From Micropterix aruncella (taxonomy: Eukaryota > Arthropoda > Insecta > Lepidoptera > Micropterigidae), in contig CALYMY010000051.1 in NCBI GenBank assembly GCA_944548615.1, positions 1-64,000 on the forward strand: a DNA stretch of 64,000 bases, in the 5' to 3' direction. Below, piece after piece: positions 41,001-53,689 of the stretch. Under the pieces are notes generated by a model, which was given only the letters and a program-made list of their open reading frames with translations, had not been told where the DNA came from and ran no database searches. How positions within the stretch are numbered: position 1 is the stretch's first letter; every line of letters starts with the position of its first letter. A program made the translations under genes and the position numbers.

Positions 41001-44000
41001 CAAGTTTTAGTACCGGCGTCGGGCGGGGCCAAGCGGGGCCGGGCGATGCCGAGCCGGACCTGAAATGAAATATCCTACCCTCAAATTTGAAAATTTAAAT
41101 TTCATGCTAGATCCTACCGGTGGTTTCATAAGGTAGCAACAGAAATATAGAAAAATATCTGACAAAACATATATAGAACTTCTCTGCCGATAGAGAAAAA
41201 ACGCCAAATGGCCGACGGGCACAAACACTGTTTTACAGACCAGGGTACCCGGGTTCGATACCCAGCCGGGACTCAATTTTTTTTTCGTTTTTTCTTCTCT
41301 TGATATTACCAAAATAGTATTAACATTTCAAAAAACACAATATTTTAGCTCTCTCTATTACAGTTCTTTTTTTTTCATCGAAAATACAAGTTTTAGTACC
41401 GGCGTCGGGCGGGGCCAAGCGGGGCCGGGCGATGCCGAGCCGGACCTGAAATGAAATGACCTACTCTCAAATTTGAAAATTTCAATTTCATGCCAGATCC
41501 TACCGGTGGTTTCATAAGGTTGCAACAGAAATATAGAAAAATATCTGACAAAACATATATAGAACTTCTCTGCCGATAGAGAAAAAACGCCAAATGGCCG
41601 ACGGGCAAAAACACTGTTTTACAGACCAGGGTACCCGGGTTCGATACCCAGCCAGGATTCAATTTTTTTTTCGTTTTTTCTTCTCTTGATATTACCAAAA
41701 TAGTATTAACATTTCAAAAAACACAATATTTTAGCTCTCTCTATTACAGTTCTTTTTTTTTCATCGAAAATACAAGTTTTAGTACCGGCGTCGGGCGGGG
41801 CCAAGCGGGGCCGGGCGATGCCGAGCCGGACCTGAAATGAAATGTCCTACCCTCAAATTTGAAAATTTAAATTTCATGCCAGATCCTACCGGTGGTTTCA
41901 TAAGGTTGCAATAGAAATATAGAAAAATATCTGACAAAACATATATAGCACTTCTCTGCCGATAGAGAAAAAACGCCAAATGGCCGACGGGCAAAAACAC
42001 TGTTTTACAGACCAGGGTACCCGGGTTCGATACCCAGCCAGGATTCAATTTTTTTTTTCGTTTTTTCTTCTCTTGATATTACCAAAATAGTATTAACATT
42101 TCAAAAAACACAATATTTTAGCTCTCTCTATTACAGTTCTTTTTTTTTCATCGAAAATACAAGTTTTAGTACCGGCGTCGGGCGGGGCCAAGCGGGGCCG
42201 GGCGATGCCGAGCCGGACCTGAAATGAAATGTCCTACCCTCAAATTTGAAAATTTAAATTTCATGCTAGATCCTACCGGTGGTTTCATAAGGTAGCAACA
42301 GAAATATAGAAAAATATCTGACAAAACATATATAGAACTTCTCTGCCGATAGAGAAAAAACGCCAAATGGCCGACGGGCAAAAACACTGTTTTACAGACC
42401 AGGGTACCCGGGTTCGATACCCAGCCAGGACTCAATTTTTTTTTCGTTTTTTCTTCTCTTGATATTACCAAAATAGTATTAACATTTCAAAAAACACAAT
42501 ATTTTAGCTCTCTCTATTACAGTTCTTTTTTTTTCAACGAAAATACAAGTTTTAGTACCGGCGTCGGGCGGGGCCAAGCGGGGCCGGGCGATGCCGAGCC
42601 GGACCTGAAATGAAATGACCTACCCTCAAATTTGAAAATTTCAATTTCATGCCAGATCCTACCGGTGGTTTCATAAGGTTGCAACAGAAATATAGAAAAA
42701 TATCTGACAAAACATATATAGAACTTCTCTGCCGATAGAGAAAAAACGCCAAATGGCCGACGGGCAAAAACACTGTTTTACAGACCAGGGTACCCGGGTT
42801 CGATACCCAGCCGGGACTCAATTTTTTTTTCGTTTTTTCTTCTCTTGATATTACCAAAATAGTATTAACATTTCAAAAAACACAATATTTTAGCTCTCTC
42901 TATTACAGTTCTTTTTTTTTCATCGAAAATACAAGTTTTAGTACCGGCGTCGGGCGGGGCCAAGCGGGGCCGGGCGATGCCGAGCCGGACCTGAAATGAA
43001 ATGTCCTACCCTCAAATTTGAAAATTTAAATTTCATGCCAGATCCTACCGGTGGTTTCATAAGGTTGCAATAGAAATATAGAAAAATATCTGACAAAACA
43101 TATATAGCACTTCTCTGCCGATAGAGAAAAAACGCCAAATGGCCGACGGGCAAAAACACTGTTTTACAGACCAGGGTACCCGGGTTCGAAACCCAGCCAG
43201 GATTCAATTTTTTTTTTTCGTTTTTTCTTCTCTTGATATTACCAAAATAGTATTAACATTTCAAAAAACACAATATTTTAGCTCTCTCTATTACAGTTCT
43301 TTTTTTTTCATCGAAAATACAAGTTTTAGTACCGGCGTCGGGCGGGGCCAAGCGGGGCCGGGCGATGCCGAGCCGGACCTGAAATGAAATGTCCTACCCT
43401 CAAATTTGAAAATTTAAATTTCATGCCAGATCCTACCGGTGGTTTCATAAGGTAGCAACAGAAATATAGAAAAATATCTGACAAAACATATATAGAACTT
43501 CTCTGCCGATAGAGAAAAAACGCCAAATGGCCGACGGGCAAAAACACTGTTTTACAGACCAGGGTACCCGGGTTCGATACCCAGCCAGGACTCAATTTTT
43601 TTTTCGTTTTTTCTTCTCTTGATATTACCAAAATAGTATTAACATTTCAAAAAACACAATATTTTAGCTCTCTCTATTACAGTTCTTTTTTTTTCATCGA
43701 AAATACAAGTTTTAGTACCGGCGTCGGGCGGGGCCAAGCGGGGCCGGGCGATGCCGAGCCGGACCTGAAATGAAATGACCTACTCTCAAATTTGAAAATT
43801 TCAATTTCATGCCAGATCCTACCGGTGGTTTCATAAGGTTGCAACAGAAATATAGAAAAATATCTGACAAAACATATATAGAACTTCTCTGCCGATAGAG
43901 AAAAAACGCCAAATGGCCGACGGGCAAAAACACTGTTTTACAGACCAGGGTACCCGGGTTCGATACCCAGCCAGGATTCAATTTTTTTTTCGTTTTTTCT

Positions 44001-44483
44001 TCTCTTGATATTACCAAAATAGTATTTACATTTCAAAAAACACAATATTTTAGCTCTCTCTATTACAGTTCTTTTTTTTTCATCGAAAATACAAGTTTTA
44101 GTACCGGCGTCGGGCGGGGCCAAGCGGGGCCGGGCGATGCCGAGCCGGACCTGAAATGAAATGTCCTACCCTCAAATTTGAAAATTTAAATTTCATGCCA
44201 GATCCTACCGGTGGTTTCATAAGGTTGCAATAGAAATATAGAAAAATATCTGACAAAACATATATAGCACTTCTCTGCCGATAGAGAAAAAACGCCAAAT
44301 GGCCGACGGGCAAAAACACTGTTTTAGAGACCAGGGTACCCGGGTTCGATACCCAGCCAGGATTCAATTTTTTTTTTCGTTTTTTCTTCTCTTGATATTA
44401 CCAAAATAGTATTAACATTTCAAAAAACACAATATTTTAGCTCTCTCTATTACAGTTCTTTTTTTTCATCGAAAATACAAGTT
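40620..44483 (+). repeat. Ten-monomer block, copy 1 (3864 bp)
   Basis: It matches 44484-48347 at an offset of 3864. Shared marks are the B box GGTTTGATACC (40865/44729), GGGCACAAAC (41219/45083), GGTTCGAAACC (43183/47047), AGTATTTACATTT (44023/47887, which destroys the TTAA) and TTTTAGAGACC (44325/48189). Private changes here include GGGGACGGG (~40648) and AAATATCC (~41068). Confidence 0.9.
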
Positions 44484-47400
44484 TTAGTACCGGCGTCGGG
44501 CGGGGCCAAGCGGGGCCGGGCGATGCCGAGCCGGACCTGAAATGAAATGTCCTACCCTCAAATTTGAAAATTTAAATTTCATGCCAGATCCTACCGGTGG
44601 TTTCATAAGGTTGCAATAGAAATATAGAAAAATATCTGACAAAACATATATAGCACTTCTCTGCCGATAGAGAAAAAACGCCAAATGGCCGACGGGCAAA
44701 AACACTGTTTTACAGACCAGGGTACCCGGGTTTGATACCCAGCCAGGATTCAATTTTTTTTTTCGTTTTTTCTTCTCTTGATATTACCAAAATAGTATTA
44801 ACATTTCAAAAAACACAATATTTTAGCTCTCTCTATTACAGTTCTTTTTTTTTCATCGAAAATACAAGTTTTAGTACCGGCGTCGGGCGGGGCCAAGCGG
44901 GGCCGGGCGATGCCGAGCCGGACCTGAAATGAAATGTCCTACCCTCAAATTTGAAAATTTAAATTTCATGCTAGATCCTACCGGTGGTTTCATAAGGTAG
45001 CAACAGAAATATAGAAAAATATCTGACAAAACATATATAGAACTTCTCTGCCGATAGAGAAAAAACGCCAAATGGCCGACGGGCACAAACACTGTTTTAC
45101 AGACCAGGGTACCCGGGTTCGATACCCAGCCGGGACTCAATTTTTTTTTCGTTTTTTCTTCTCTTGATATTACCAAAATAGTATTAACATTTCAAAAAAC
45201 ACAATATTTTAGCTCTCTCTATTACAGTTCTTTTTTTTTCATCGAAAATACAAGTTTTAGTACCGGCGTCGGGCGGGGCCAAGCGGGGCCGGGCGATGCC
45301 GAGCCGGACCTGAAATGAAATGACCTACTCTCAAATTTGAAAATTTCAATTTCATGCCAGATCCTACCGGTGGTTTCATAAGGTTGCAACAGAAATATAG
45401 AAAAATATCTGACAAAACATATATAGAACTTCTCTGCCGATAGAGAAAAAACGCCAAATGGCCGACGGGCAAAAACACTGTTTTACAGACCAGGGTACCC
45501 GGGTTCGATACCCAGCCAGGATTCAATTTTTTTTTCGTTTTTTCTTCTCTTGATATTACCAAAATAGTATTAACATTTCAAAAAACACAATATTTTAGCT
45601 CTCTCTATTACAGTTCTTTTTTTTTCATCGAAAATACAAGTTTTAGTACCGGCGTCGGGCGGGGCCAAGCGGGGCCGGGCGATGCCGAGCCGGACCTGAA
45701 ATGAAATGTCCTACCCTCAAATTTGAAAATTTAAATTTCATGCCAGATCCTACCGGTGGTTTCATAAGGTTGCAATAGAAATATAGAAAAATATCTGACA
45801 AAACATATATAGCACTTCTCTGCCGATAGAGAAAAAACGCCAAATGGCCGACGGGCAAAAACACTGTTTTACAGACCAGGGTACCCGGGTTCGATACCCA
45901 GCCAGGATTCAATTTTTTTTTTCGTTTTTTCTTCTCTTGATATTACCAAAATAGTATTAACATTTCAAAAAACACAATATTTTAGCTCTCTCTATTACAG
46001 TTCTTTTTTTTTCATCGAAAATACAAGTTTTAGTACCGGCGTCGGGCGGGGCCAAGCGGGGCCGGGCGATGCCGAGCCGGACCTGAAATGAAATGTCCTA
46101 CCCTCAAATTTGAAAATTTAAATTTCATGCTAGATCCTACCGGTGGTTTCATAAGGTAGCAACAGAAATATAGAAAAATATCTGACAAAACATATATAGA
46201 ACTTCTCTGCCGATAGAGAAAAAACGCCAAATGGCCGACGGGCAAAAACACTGTTTTACAGACCAGGGTACCCGGGTTCGATACCCAGCCAGGACTCAAT
46301 TTTTTTTTCGTTTTTTCTTCTCTTGATATTACCAAAATAGTATTAACATTTCAAAAAACACAATATTTTAGCTCTCTCTATTACAGTTCTTTTTTTTTCA
46401 ACGAAAATACAAGTTTTAGTACCGGCGTCGGGCGGGGCCAAGCGGGGCCGGGCGATGCCGAGCCGGACCTGAAATGAAATGACCTACCCTCAAATTTGAA
46501 AATTTCAATTTCATGCCAGATCCTACCGGTGGTTTCATAAGGTTGCAACAGAAATATAGAAAAATATCTGACAAAACATATATAGAACTTCTCTGCCGAT
46601 AGAGAAAAAACGCCAAATGGCCGACGGGCAAAAACACTGTTTTACAGACCAGGGTACCCGGGTTCGATACCCAGCCGGGACTCAATTTTTTTTTCGTTTT
46701 TTCTTCTCTTGATATTACCAAAATAGTATTAACATTTCAAAAAACACAATATTTTAGCTCTCTCTATTACAGTTCTTTTTTTTTCATCGAAAATACAAGT
46801 TTTAGTACCGGCGTCGGGCGGGGCCAAGCGGGGCCGGGCGATGCCGAGCCGGACCTGAAATGAAATGTCCTACCCTCAAATTTGAAAATTTAAATTTCAT
46901 GCCAGATCCTACCGGTGGTTTCATAAGGTTGCAATAGAAATATAGAAAAATATCTGACAAAACATATATAGCACTTCTCTGCCGATAGAGAAAAAACGCC
47001 AAATGGCCGACGGGCAAAAACACTGTTTTACAGACCAGGGTACCCGGGTTCGAAACCCAGCCAGGATTCAATTTTTTTTTTTCGTTTTTTCTTCTCTTGA
47101 TATTACCAAAATAGTATTAACATTTCAAAAAACACAATATTTTAGCTCTCTCTATTACAGTTCTTTTTTTTTCATCGAAAATACAAGTTTTAGTACCGGC
47201 GTCGGGCGGGGCCAAGCGGGGCCGGGCGATGCCGAGCCGGACCCGAAATGAAATGTCCTACCCTCAAATTTGAAAATTTAAATTTCATGCCAGATCCTAC
47301 CGGTGGTTTCATAAGGTAGCAACAGAAATATAGAAAAATATCTGACAAAACATATATAGAACTTCTCTGCCGATAGAGAAAAAACGCCAAATGGCCGACG

Positions 47401-48347
47401 GGCAAAAACACTGTTTTACAGACCAGGGTACCCGGGTTCGATACCCAGCCAGGACTCAATTTTTTTTTCGTTTTTTCTTCTCTTGATATTACCAAAATAG
47501 TATTAACATTTCAAAAAACACAATATTTTAGCTCTCTCTATTACAGTTCTTTTTTTTTCATCGAAAATACAAGTTTTAGTACCGGCGTCGGGCGGGGCCA
47601 AGCGGGGCCGGGCGATGCCGAGCCGGACCTGAAATGAAATGACCTACTCTCAAATTTGAAAATTTCAATTTCATGCCAGATCCTACCGGTGGTTTCATAA
47701 GGTTGCAACAGAAATATAGAAAAATATCTGACAAAACATATATAGAACTTCTCTGCCGATAGAGAAAAAACGCCAAATGGCCGACGGGCAAAAACACTGT
47801 TTTACAGACCAGGGTACCCGGGTTCGATACCCAGCCAGGATTCAATTTTTTTTTCGTTTTTTCTTCTCTTGATATTACCAAAATAGTATTTACATTTCAA
47901 AAAACACAATATTTTAGCTCTCTCTATTACAGTTCTTTTTTTTTCATCGAAAATACAAGTTTTAGTACCGGCGTCGGGCGGGGCCAAGCGGGGCCGGGCG
48001 ATGCCGAGCCGGACCTGAAATGAAATGTCCTACCCTCAAATTTGAAAATTTAAATTTCATGCCAGATCCTACCGGTGGTTTCATAAGGTTGCAATAGAAA
48101 TATAGAAAAATATCTGACAAAACATATATAGCACTTCTCTGCCGATAGAGAAAAAACGCCAAATGGCCGACGGGCAAAAACACTGTTTTAGAGACCAGGG
48201 TACCCGGGTTCGATACCCAGCCAGGATTCAATTTTTTTTTTCGTTTTTTCTTCTCTTGATATTACCAAAATAGTATTAACATTTCAAAAAACACAATATT
48301 TTAGCTCTCTCTATTACAGTTCTTTTTTTTTCATCGAAAATACAAGT
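44484..48347 (+). repeat. Ten-monomer block, copy 2 (3864 bp)
   Basis: This is the tandem partner of 40620-44483. A private GGACCCGAAATG change lies at about 47240. Confidence 0.9.
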
Positions 48348-49010
48348 TTTAGTACCGGCGTCGGGCGGGGCCAAGCGGGGCCGGGCGATGCCGAGCCGGA
48401 CCTGAAATGAAATGTCCTACCCTCAAATTTGAAAATTTAAATTTCATGCTAGATCCTACCGGTGGTTTCATAAGGTAGCAACAGAAATATAGAAAAATAT
48501 CTGACAAAACATATATAGAACTTCTCTGCCGATAGAGAAAAAACGCCAAATGGCCGACGGGCAAAAACACTGTTTTACAGACCAGGGTACCCGGGTTCGA
48601 TACCCAGCCAGGACTCAATTTTTTTTTTCGTTTTTTCTTCTCTTGATATTACCAAAATAGTATTAACATTTCAAAAAACACAATATTTTAGCTCTCTCTA
48701 TTACAGTTCTTTTTTTTTCAACGAAAATACAAGTTTTAGTACCGGCGTCGGGCGGGGCCAAGCGGGGCCGGGCGATGCCGAGCCGGACCTGAAATGAAAT
48801 GACCTACCCTCAAATTTGAAAATTTCAATTTCATGCCAGATCCTACCGGTGGTTTCATAAGGTTGCAACAGAAATATAGAAAAATATCTGACAAAACATA
48901 TATAGAACTTCTCTGCCGATAGAGAAAAAACGCCAAATGGCCGACGGGCAAAAACACTGTTTTAGAGACCAGGGTACCCGGGTTCGATACCCAGCCAGGA
49001 TTCAATTTTT
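47576..49010 (+). repeat. Four-monomer block with a partner at 57734-59168
   Basis: The offset is 10158. Two monomers in each copy carry TTTTAGAGACC (48189, 48963 and 58347, 59121), separated by a TGCTAGA monomer. The 59-kb copy adds GGATCGATACC and ATATAGAGAAC private changes. Confidence 0.8.
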
Positions 49011-49440
49011 TTTTTCGTTTTTTCTTCTCTTGATATTACCAAAATAGTATTAACATTTCAAAAAACACAATATTTTAGCTCTCTCTATTACAGTTCTTTT
49101 TTTTTCATCGAAAATACAAGTTTTAGTACCGGCGTCGGGCGGGGCCAAGCGGGGCCGGGCGATGCCGAGCCGGACCTGAAATGAAATGTCCTACCCTCAA
49201 ATTTGAAAATTTAAATTTCATGCTAGATCCTACCGGTGGTTTCATAAGGTAGCAACAGAAATATAGAAAAATATCTGACAAAACATATATAGAACTTCTC
49301 TGCCGATAGAGAAAAAACGCCAAATGGCCGACGGGCAAAAACACTGTTTTACAGACCAGGGTACCCGGGTTCGATACCCAGCCAGGACTCAATTTTTTTT
49401 TTCGTTTTTTCTTCTCTTGATATTACCAAAATAGTATTAA

Positions 49441-49895
49441 CATTTCAAAAAAACCATATTTTAGCACTCTCTATTACAGTTCTTTTTTTTTCATCGAAAA
49501 TACAAGTTTTAGTACCGGCGTCGGGCGGGGCCAAGCGGGGCCGGGCGATGCCGAGCCGGACCTGAAATGAAATGACCTACCCTCAAATTTGAAAATTTCA
49601 ATTTCATGCCAGATCCTACCGGTGGTTTCATAAGGTTGCAATAGAAATATAGAAAAATATCTGACAAAACATATATAGCACTTCTCTGCCGATAGAGAAA
49701 AAACGCCAAATGGCCGACGGGCAAAAACACTGTTTTACAGACCAGGGTACCCGGGTTCGATACCCAGCCAGGATTCAATTTTTTTTTTCGTTTTTTCTTC
49801 TCTTGATATTACCAAAATAGTATTAACATTTCAAAAAACACAATATTTTAGCTCTCTCTATTACAGTTCTTTTTTTTTCATCGAAAATACAAGTT
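49441..49895 (+). repeat. Mosaic monomer with an altered linker
   Basis: The linker reads CAAAAAAACCATATTTTAGCACTC where others have CAAAAAACACAATATTTTAGCTC. The following monomer mixes GACCTACCC and TTTCAATTT (one class) with GCAATAG and TATAGCAC (another class). It lies 0.3-0.8 kb left of the MITE. Confidence 0.75.
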
Positions 49896-50208
49896 TTAGT
49901 ACCGGCGTCGGGCGGGGCCAAGCGGGGCCGGGCGATGCCGAGCCGGACCTGAAATGAAATGTCCTACCCTCAAATTTGAAAATTTAAATTTCATGCTAGA
50001 TCCTACCGGTGGTTTCATAAGGTAGCAACAGAAATATAGAAAAATATCTGACAAAACATATATAGAACTTCTCTGCCGATAGAGAAAAAACGCCAAATGG
50101 CCGACGGGCAAAAACACTGTTTTACAGACCAGGGTACCCGGGTTCGATACCCAGCCAGGACTCAATTTTTTTTTCGTTTTTTCTTCTCTTGATATTACCA
50201 AAATAGTA

Positions 50209-50212
50209 TTAA
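50209..50212. other. Left TTAA target-site duplication of the MITE
   Basis: This is the TTAA of the monomer motif 'gtattaac', immediately left of the CCCCTTGAG end of the element. Confidence 0.9.
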
Positions 50213-50517
50213 CCCCTTGAGTATGATACGACCAAATCTGGTTCTGAAACAATTATCCGTTGAGTATGATACGACCAGATCTGGTTCCGCGTTTTTTTCA
50301 CTTCTTTGACGTTCTCATATTTATTAATAATTATCAAATTTTTCACAAAATGATATTTCAATATTCTATATTCGAAATTTCAATGCAATCATTGTGCAGT
50401 TGTTCTTTTTATGATTGGTGTAGTAGTTTCGTAGTTATAGTACTTTAAGGTCGATGTCGCCAAAAATCCTGCAAAAGAGACAGATGCATCCATGAAAATA
50501 CCCATTTACTCCAAGGG
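50213..50517. mobile_element. piggyBac-like MITE (305 bp) inserted at TTAA
   Basis: Unique sequence begins inside a monomer exactly at the 'agtaTTAAcattt' motif. TTAA flanks both ends (50209-50212 and 50518-50521), where normal monomers have a single TTAA. The left end reads CCCCTTGAGTATGAT; the right end, reverse-complemented, reads CCCTTGGAGTAAAT, giving imperfect terminal inverted repeats of about 11-14 bp. A TTAA duplication with CCC-starting ends is the hallmark of the piggyBac superfamily. A subterminal direct repeat (50217-50245 and 50260-50288, 43 bp apart) contains the palindrome ACCAGATCTGGT in its second copy. No transposase fits in 305 bp, so the element is non-autonomous. The short open frame across it (50260-50448) looks like chance. 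Confidence 0.9.
50217..50288 (+). repeat. Subterminal direct repeat within the MITE
   Basis: Two copies of a roughly 29-bp motif (TTGAGTATGATACGACC..ATCTGGTTC) start at 50217 and 50260. They differ at few positions, including A/G within ACCA(A/G)ATCTGGT. The second copy has the perfect 12-bp palindrome ACCAGATCTGGT. Subterminal repeats in DNA transposons often bind transposase, but that role is inferred here. Confidence 0.75.
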
Positions 50518-50521
50518 TTAA
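50518..50521. other. Right TTAA target-site duplication of the MITE
   Basis: TTAA follows the CCAAGGG end. The monomer then resumes at 'catttcaaaaaacac' with no loss, so removing 50213-50521 restores an intact monomer. Confidence 0.9.
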
Positions 50522-51362
50522 CATTTCAAAAAACACAATATTTTAGCTCTCTCTATTACAGTTCTTTTTTTTTCAACGAAAATACAAGTTTTAGTACCGG
50601 CGTCGGGCGGGGCCAAGCGGGGCCGGGCGATGCCGAGCCGGACCTGAAATGAAATGACCTACCCTCAAATTTGAAAATTTCAATTTCATGCCAGATCCTA
50701 CCGGTGGTTTCATAAGGTTGCAACAGAAATATAGAAAAATATCTGACAAAACATATATAGAACTTCTCTGCCGATAGAGAAAAAACGCCAAATGGCCGAC
50801 GGGCAAAAACACTGTTTTACAGACCAGGGTACCCGGGTTCGATACCCAGCCGGGACTCAATTTTTTTTTCGTTTTTTCTTCTCTTGATATTACCAAAATA
50901 GTATTAACATTTCAAAAAACACAATATTTTAGCTCTCTCTATTACAGTTCTTTTTTTTTCATCGAAAATACAAGTTTTAGTACCGGCGTCGGGCGGGGCC
51001 AAGCGGGGCCGGGCGATGCCGAGCCGGACCTGAAATGAAATGACCTACCCTCAAATTTGAAAATTTCAATTTCATGCCAGATCCTACCGGTGGTTTCATA
51101 AGGTTGCAACAGAAATATAGAAAAATATCTGACAAAACATATATAGAACTTCTCTGCCGATAGAGAAAAAACGCCAAATGGCCGACGGCCAAAAACACTG
51201 TTTTACAGACCAGGGTACCCGGGTTCGATACCCAGCCGGGACTCAATTTTTTTTTCGTTTTTTCTTCTCTTGATATTACCAAAATAGTATTAACATTTCA
51301 AAAAACACAATATTTTAGCTCTCTCTATTACAGTTCTTTTTTTTTCATCGAAAATACTAGTT

Positions 51363-51939
51363 TTAGTACCGGCGTCGGGCGGGGCCAAGCGGGGCCGGGC
51401 GATGCCGAGCCGGACCTGAAATGAAATGACCTACTCTCAAATTTGAAAATTTCAATTTCATGCCAGATCCTACCGGTGGTTTCATAAGGTTGCAACAGAA
51501 ATATAGAAAAATATCTGACAAAACATATATAGAACTTCTCTGCCGATAGAGAAAAAACGCCAAATGGCCGACGGGCCAAGCGGGGCCGGGCGATGCCGAG
51601 CCGGACCTGAAATGAAATGACCTACCCTCAAATTTGAAAATTTCAATTTCATGCCAGATCCTACCGGTGGTTTCATAAGGTTGCAACAGAAATATAGAAA
51701 AATATCTGACAAAACATATATAGAACTTCTCTGCCGATAGAGAAAAAACGCCAAATGGCCGACGGGCAAAAACACTGTTTTACAGACCAGGGTACCCGGG
51801 TTCGATACCCAGCCGGAACTCAATTTTTTTTTCGTTTTTTCTTCTCTTGATATTACCAAAATAGTATTAACATTTCAAAAAACACAATATTTTAGCTCTC
51901 TCTATTACAGTTCTTTTTTTTTCATCGAAAATACAAGTT
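51363..51939 (+). repeat. Deletion-fused monomer lacking the tRNA-like B box
   Basis: At about 51576 'ccgacgggc' runs straight into 'caagcggggccggg', skipping about 195 bp: the anticodon-like region, B box, terminator, TTAA segment and second T-run. GGGC at the A box and GGGC in the CpG block give microhomology at the join. The result is 577 bp where 772 would be expected for two monomers. Confidence 0.9.
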
Positions 51940-53689
51940 TTAGTACCGGCGTCGGGCGGGGCCAAGCGGGGCCGGGCGATGCCGAGCCGGACCTGAAATG
52001 AAATGACCTACCCTCAAATTTGAAAATTTCAATTTCATGCCAGATCCTACCGGTGGTTTCATAAGGTTGCAACAGAAATATAGAAAAATATCTGACAAAA
52101 CATATATAGAACTTCTCTGCCGATAGAGAAAAAACGCCAAATGGCCGACGGGCAAAAACACTGTTTTACAGACCAGGGTACCCGGGTTCGATACCCAGCC
52201 AGGACTCAATTTTTTTTTCGTTTTTTCTTCTCTTGATATTACCAAAATAGTATTAACATTTCAAAAAACACAATATTTTAGCTCTCTCTATTACAGTTCT
52301 TTTTTTTTCATCGAAAATACAAGTTTTAGTACCGGCGTCGGGCGGGGCCAAGCGGGGCCGGGCGATGCCGAGCCGGACCTGAAATGAAATGACCTACTCT
52401 CAAATTTGAAAATTTCAATTTCATGCCAGATCCTACCGGTGGTTTCATAAGGTTGCAACAGAAATATAGAAAAATATCTGACAAAACATATATAGAACTT
52501 CTCTGCCGATAGAGAAAAAACGCCAAATGGCCGACGGGCAAAAACACTGTTTTACAGACCAGGGTACCCGGGTTCGATACCCAGCCAGGATTCAATTTTT
52601 TTTTCGTTTTTTCTTCTCTTGATATTACCAAAATAGTATTAACATTTCAAAAAACACAATATTTTAGCTCTCTCTATTACAGTTCTTTTTTTTTTCATCG
52701 AAAATACAAGTTTTAGTACCGGCGTCGGGCGGGGCCAAGCGGGGCCGGGCGATGCCGAGCCGGACCTGAAATGAAATGTCCTACCCTCAAATTTGAAAAT
52801 TTAAATTTCATGCCAGATCCTACCGGTGGTTTCATAAGGTTGCAATAGAAATATAGAAAAATATCTGACAAAACATATATAGCACTTCTCTGCCGATAGA
52901 GAAAAAACGCCAAATGGCCGACGGGCAAAAACACTGTTTTACAGACCAGGGTACCCGGGTTCGATACCCAGCCAGGATTCAATTTTTTTTTTCGTTTTTT
53001 CTTCTCTTGATATTACCAAAATAGTATTAACATTTCAAAAAACACAATATTTTAGCTCTCTCTATTACAGTTCTTTTTTTTTCATCGAAAATACAAGTTT
53101 TAGTACCGGCGTCGGGCGGGGCCAAGCGGGGCCGGGCGATGCCGAGCCGGACCTGAAATGAAATGTCCTACCCTCAAATTTGAAAATTTAAATTTCATGC
53201 TAGATCCTACCGGTGGTTTCATAAGGTAGCAACAGAAATATAGAAAAATATCTGACAAAACATATATAGAACTTCTCTGCCGATAGAGAAAAAACGCCAA
53301 ATGGCCGACGGCCAAAAACACTGTTTTACAGACCAGGGTACCCGGGTTCGATACCCAGCCAGGACTCAATTTTTTTTTCGTTTTTTCTTCTCTTGATATT
53401 ACCAAAATAGTATTAACATTTCAAAAAACACAATATTTTAGCTCTCTCTATTACAGTTCTTTTTTTTTCAACGAAAATACAAGTTTTAGTACCGGCGTCG
53501 GGCGGGGCCAAGCGGGGCCGGGCGATGCCGAGCCGGACCTGAAATGAAATGACCTACCCTCAAATTTGAAAATTTCAATTTCATGCCAGATCCTACCGGT
53601 GGTTTCATAAGGTTGCAACAGAAATATAGAAAAATATCTGACAAAACATATATAGAACTTCTCTGCCGATAGAGAAAAAACGCCAAATG

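Larger units (their letters stand above)
1..50212 (+). repeat. Satellite array, left segment: about 130 tandem ~386-bp monomers
   Basis: The segment is an uninterrupted head-to-tail array. The landmark 'tagtaccggcg' recurs every 385-388 bases (131, 517, 903, 1289, 1675 and so on). Copies differ from one another at only a few positions. All monomers share one orientation, and the first monomer is cut by the window edge. Length varies mainly through T-tract size, plus an 8-bp deletion in some monomers. No gene other than the embedded tRNA-like cassette is visible. Diagnostic substitutions define several monomer classes arranged in repeating blocks. Array identity is seen directly; a centromeric or heterochromatic location is only a guess. 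Confidence 0.98.

Noticed and set aside
50260..50448. 62-residue open frame within the MITE
   Set aside because: Too short for any transposase, low-complexity hydrophobic composition, begins in a subterminal repeat. Non-coding MITE sequence.
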